Shown here one piece after another: positions 60,785-64,000 of a stretch of DNA of 64,000 nt (position 1 is its first letter; each line of letters begins with the position of its first letter). Source of the DNA: Sphingomonas sp. UNC305MFCol5.2 (GTDB taxonomy: Bacteria > Pseudomonadota > Alphaproteobacteria > Sphingomonadales > Sphingomonadaceae); assembly GCF_000712135.1 (NCBI RefSeq), contig NZ_JOOE01000006.1, positions 29,605-93,604 of the forward strand, given 5' to 3'. The position numbers and the translations under genes were made by a program. The notes under the pieces are model-generated. The model was not told the DNA's origin and searched no databases. It worked only from the letters and a program-made list of their open reading frames with translations.

Positions 60785-63700
60785 ATGCTGAACCATGTCG
60801 GGGCCGTGCGCCCGGGCGCGCGCCGCGCCATTGCCAGATTGCTTGCCTGCTCGATCCTTTCAGTACCCGCGGTCGGCGGCCTGTGCCTGATACCTGCTGC
60901 CAGGGCGCAAGTCGCCGCCGCCGCGCCGGTGCGGCAATCGCTCGACGCGAATGGAGTGGATCTGTTCTATGGCACGATCAACGTCGACGGGCCTGCGCTT
61001 TCGGCCGGACAGGGGGAAGCGGGACTGAGCTGGTACAAGCTCATCCGCAGCAATCAGGTCTGGGGTGACAACCTTGTAGCCTCATTGTCGGTAAACGGCA
61101 GCACCGTCCATGTCGCTTTTGCCGGCAAGACCGATCGCTTCACCATCTCAGGCAGCAGCTATATCCCTACTGAGGGAAATGGGTCCACATTGTCGCTCAG
61201 CGGCAATGTATACACCTATACCCTGAGCGACGGTACCGTCATTCACCTCAACAAGGTCTATGCGGGAGCAGGGTCGTTCCAGACAGTCAGCGGCGTCGTC
61301 ACCGACGTCACCAAGCCATCGGGCGAGACCCTTACCTATACATTCGAGAGCATGTATTATTGCTCGCAATCGAAGGAAGGTTCCGAAGGCCAGATCTGCA
61401 CCGGACATTCCTACGCCTATCGGGTATCGTCGGTTCAGAGCAACTCCGGGTACAAGCTGACATACGACAATGCTCCCGCAAGTGTCGATCCCGACGACAT
61501 CTTCAGCACCGATTGGACGGCGTGGTCCACCACCAACGGTGTGTCGCTGACCAACACCGCCGTGGCTGGCGCGAGCGCGCGCACGCAGGCTTTCGCCACC
61601 ACTTTCGCCGTAAATACACGCTACGACAGCATCACGGACCCGATCGGACGGAAGACGACATTCAGGACGACGTTCAATGGAGCCGTCCAGGGGCTTGCCG
61701 GCATCAAGCGTCCGGGCAGCAGCGGCGAAGACGTGACGGTCACCTATGACGGGTCGAACCGGGTCTTCAGCGTTACGACGGCGGCAGGCACCACCACCTA
61801 CACTTATGCGGACAACACGGGGCAGCGGACAACGACGGTGACCGATCCGCTGGGCCATGCGACGGCTTATGTCTTCGACATCGCGTCGCAACGGATGCGC
61901 TCGAAAACCGATCCGCTCACCCGGCTGACCCAATGGGATTACGACACCAGTGGCCGGGTGACGAAGGTGACCGCGCCAGACGGCAACTACACACAATATA
62001 CCTATGACGGCCGCGGCAATGTCACCGAAACACGATTGGTCGCGAAGCCGGGATCCGGGCTTGCGGATATCGTGACGACGGCAAACTATGATCCGTCATG
62101 CACCTACGCGGCAAAATGCAACCAGCCGAACTGGACCAAAGACCCGAAGAACAACCAGACCGACTATAGCTACAACACGACCACCGGAAAGCTGGTGACC
62201 GTCACGTTGCCCGCCGCAACCAGCGGTGCGGTGCAGCCGGCCACCACCTACGGCTATACCGCGGTCAACGGCATCCAGCAGGTGAGCAGCATCTCGACTT
62301 GCCAGACCGCCGCCTCCTGCACGGGCACGGCAGACGAAGTCAAAACCAGCATCTCCTACAATGCCAATGGCCATCCGATCACGGTGACCAAGGGCGCCGG
62401 CAACGGATCGCTGACCGCAACTACTACCATCGGCTATGACGATGTCGGCAATGTGCTGACGGTGGATGGCCCGCTCTCAGGCACCGCCGACACCGTGCGT
62501 TACCGATACGATGCGGCGCGGCAGCTGGTCGGCGTCACGAGCCCCGATCCGGACGGAGGCGGCGCGCTCAAGCCACGCGCGCAAAGGTTGACCTATGATC
62601 CCAAGGGCCGTGTGACCTTGGCCGAGACCGGCAATGTCGACAGCCAGAGTGACGGCGACTGGGCAGGCTTTGTGAGCCAGCAGCAGCTCACGACCGATTA
62701 TGACGGCGTCGATCACAAGGTGAAGGAGACGGTGAGCGCCGGCGGCACCACCTATGCAGTGACGCAATATGGCTACAATAACGACGGCGTGCTGGTGTGC
62801 ATCGCGCAGCGGATGGATCCGGCGCAATGGGCAGGGCAGAGTGACTCATGCACCCCACAGCTCACTGGTCCCAACGGCCCTGACCGCGTCGAGCAACGCG
62901 GGATCGATGCGCTGGGGCGCGTAATCGACTATCATCGCGCGTTCGGCACGGCCGATGCCTCGCATGAATATTTGAGCTTCACCGCCAATGGACAAATCGA
63001 GACCGTCACCGACGCCGAGGGCAACAAGACGACGTACGAGTATGACGGGTTCGACCGGCTGTCGAAGACACGCTATCCGGTCACGACCGTCGCGGCAGGC
63101 ACCAGCTCGACTACCGATTACGAGCAACTCGGCTATGACGCGGCGAGCAACATCACCAGCCGCCGCCTGCGTGACAGTCAGACGGTCGCCTACGGCTATG
63201 ACAACCTCAATCGGGTGACGACCAAGACCACTCCAACGCATGACCAGTCTATAACGTGGAGCGTCCCGCACGACTGGAACGTCAGCTATACCTATGACCT
63301 GCTGGGACGGCTGAAGACCGCGACCGGCGATGGCTGGGCGGTCAACACATTCACCTATGACGCGCTTGGCCGGACGACGACAGAGCAATATTACAGCTTC
63401 GCCACCAATCACACCTATGATCTCGCAGGACGCCGGACGCGGTTGACGTGGAACGACGGGTTCTATGTCGATTATGACTACAACGTCGCCGGCGACATGA
63501 CGGCGATCCGCGAGAATGGCGCGACATCGGGCCTGGGCGTGCTCGCGACTTATCAATATGACAATCTGGGGCGCCGCTCGAGCATCATGCGCGGTAACGG
63601 CACCACGACCAACTATGGCTATGACGCAGTCTCGCGCCTCGCCTCACTCACGCAGGATCTGTCGGGCAGCGCGTACGACTTCACCCATTCGTTCAGCTAC

Positions 63701-64000
63701 AACCCCGCCGGGCAGATCGCTTCGCTGACCCGCAACAACGACACCTATGCATGGGCCGGCCACTACAATGTCGACCGGTCTTACGGCGTCAACGGCCTCA
63801 ACCAGATGACGACAGCTGGCGCGACGGCGCTTGGCTATGACGGACGCGGCAACCTGACCAGTTCAGGAAGCGCTGCCTACACCTACTCCACCGACAATCG
63901 AATGCAATCGGCCCCCGGGGTCACCATGGCCTATGAACCGGCAGCCGGCCAACTTCTTCGCTTCAACACCGCTGGCGCTGACACCCGGTTCAGCTGGTCC
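60785..64000 (+). CDS. Secreted RHS/YD-repeat protein, 3' end beyond window
   Basis: An open frame of 1072 codons that continues past the window edge. The N-terminus is signal-like (about 1-42, 'LIPAARAQV'). Residues about 45-290 form a unique domain ('GVDLFYGTINVDGPALSAG'), and from about 320 YD repeats run to the edge, for example 'QWDYDTSGRVTKVTAPDG', 'YTYDGRGNVTETR', 'TTYEYDGFDRLSKTRYP' and 'FTYDALGRTTTEQYY'. Such repeats build a hollow shell that encloses a C-terminal toxin or effector in RHS/Tc proteins. The core hypervariable end, and any immunity gene, are outside the window. A Sec signal rather than a PAAR/VgrG link suggests surface or periplasmic export. Confidence 0.92.
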   Translation, partial: MLNHVGAVRPGARRAIARLLACSILSVPAVGGLCLIPAARAQVAAAAPVRQSLDANGVDLFYGTINVDGPALSAGQGEAGLSWYKLIRSNQVWGDNLVASLSVNGSTVHVAFAGKTDRFTISGSSYIPTEGNGSTLSLSGNVYTYTLSDGTVIHLNKVYAGAGSFQTVSGVVTDVTKPSGETLTYTFESMYYCSQSKEGSEGQICTGHSYAYRVSSVQSNSGYKLTYDNAPASVDPDDIFSTDWTAWSTTNGVSLTNTAVAGASARTQAFATTFAVNTRYDSITDPIGRKTTFRTTFNGAVQGLAGIKRPGSSGEDVTVTYDGSNRVFSVTTAAGTTTYTYADNTGQRTTTVTDPLGHATAYVFDIASQRMRSKTDPLTRLTQWDYDTSGRVTKVTAPDGNYTQYTYDGRGNVTETRLVAKPGSGLADIVTTANYDPSCTYAAKCNQPNWTKDPKNNQTDYSYNTTTGKLVTVTLPAATSGAVQPATTYGYTAVNGIQQVSSISTCQTAASCTGTADEVKTSISYNANGHPITVTKGAGNGSLTATTTIGYDDVGNVLTVDGPLSGTADTVRYRYDAARQLVGVTSPDPDGGGALKPRAQRLTYDPKGRVTLAETGNVDSQSDGDWAGFVSQQQLTTDYDGVDHKVKETVSAGGTTYAVTQYGYNNDGVLVCIAQRMDPAQWAGQSDSCTPQLTGPNGPDRVEQRGIDALGRVIDYHRAFGTADASHEYLSFTANGQIETVTDAEGNKTTYEYDGFDRLSKTRYPVTTVAAGTSSTTDYEQLGYDAASNITSRRLRDSQTVAYGYDNLNRVTTKTTPTHDQSITWSVPHDWNVSYTYDLLGRLKTATGDGWAVNTFTYDALGRTTTEQYYSFATNHTYDLAGRRTRLTWNDGFYVDYDYNVAGDMTAIRENGATSGLGVLATYQYDNLGRRSSIMRGNGTTTNYGYDAVSRLASLTQDLSGSAYDFTHSFSYNPAGQIASLTRNNDTYAWAGHYNVDRSYGVNGLNQMTTAGATALGYDGRGNLTSSGSAAYTYSTDNRMQSAPGVTMAYEPAAGQLLRFNTAGADTRFSWS

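Overview
The window is GC-rich, densely coding DNA from an alphaproteobacterium. Gene content (TlyA, UbiK, ProC, TspO, DUF2231/hemerythrin stress genes, DUF736/TrbI/DUF2274 transfer genes, BA14K-like protein) and style point to the Sphingomonadaceae, most likely Sphingomonas or a close relative. This placement is inference from content; no rRNA gene is present.

Layout. 0-3.2 kb: a type I secretion ATPase and its HlyD adaptor, translationally coupled. 3.2-12.9 kb: mostly housekeeping and stress genes (OsmC, glycine-zipper lipoprotein, winged-helix regulators, a GH24 lysozyme without a phage around it, tlyA, an XRE/membrane-protein pair with a clear operator, tspO, ubiK, ybjN-proC, hemerythrin, ilvE), ending in tRNA-Gln(TTG). 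13.1-35.5 kb: a tyrosine integrase directly after the tRNA begins an accessory stretch. It holds a broken DUF2231 gene, a second hemerythrin, an SDR-GH130-unknown 740-residue protein group, a large winged-helix/NB-ARC regulator, two divergent operons of redox and hydrolase genes, a cytochrome P460, and a TetR/MFS/quinone-reductase module with matching operators. It ends with a decayed second copy of the integrase 3' end and its downstream flank, which suggests an island boundary.

35.7-44 kb: hydrolases (two beta-lactamase-fold serine hydrolases and a second EHN-type epoxide hydrolase), a cupin, small secreted proteins and a stand-alone receiver domain, separated by long non-coding stretches with degenerate intergenic repeats. 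44-46.8 kb: a nuclease gene interrupted by an in-frame stop and an eroded conjugative-element fragment (frameshifted DUF736, truncated and frameshifted trbI, intact DUF2274 and an AlpA-like gene).

47.3-64 kb: the most striking region. A 2819-residue secreted protein of DUF11 and SdrD_B/Cna-B-like repeats is coupled by an ATGA overlap to a 1209-residue predicted outer-membrane barrel protein, and the pair ends at a strong hairpin. Next come an orphan VirB2/TrbC-like pilin on the other strand, a 75-residue secreted YD-repeat protein, and the first 1072 codons of a secreted RHS/YD-repeat protein that runs off the window. Together these look like a surface-structure or adhesion locus whose assembly logic is not obvious from known systems.
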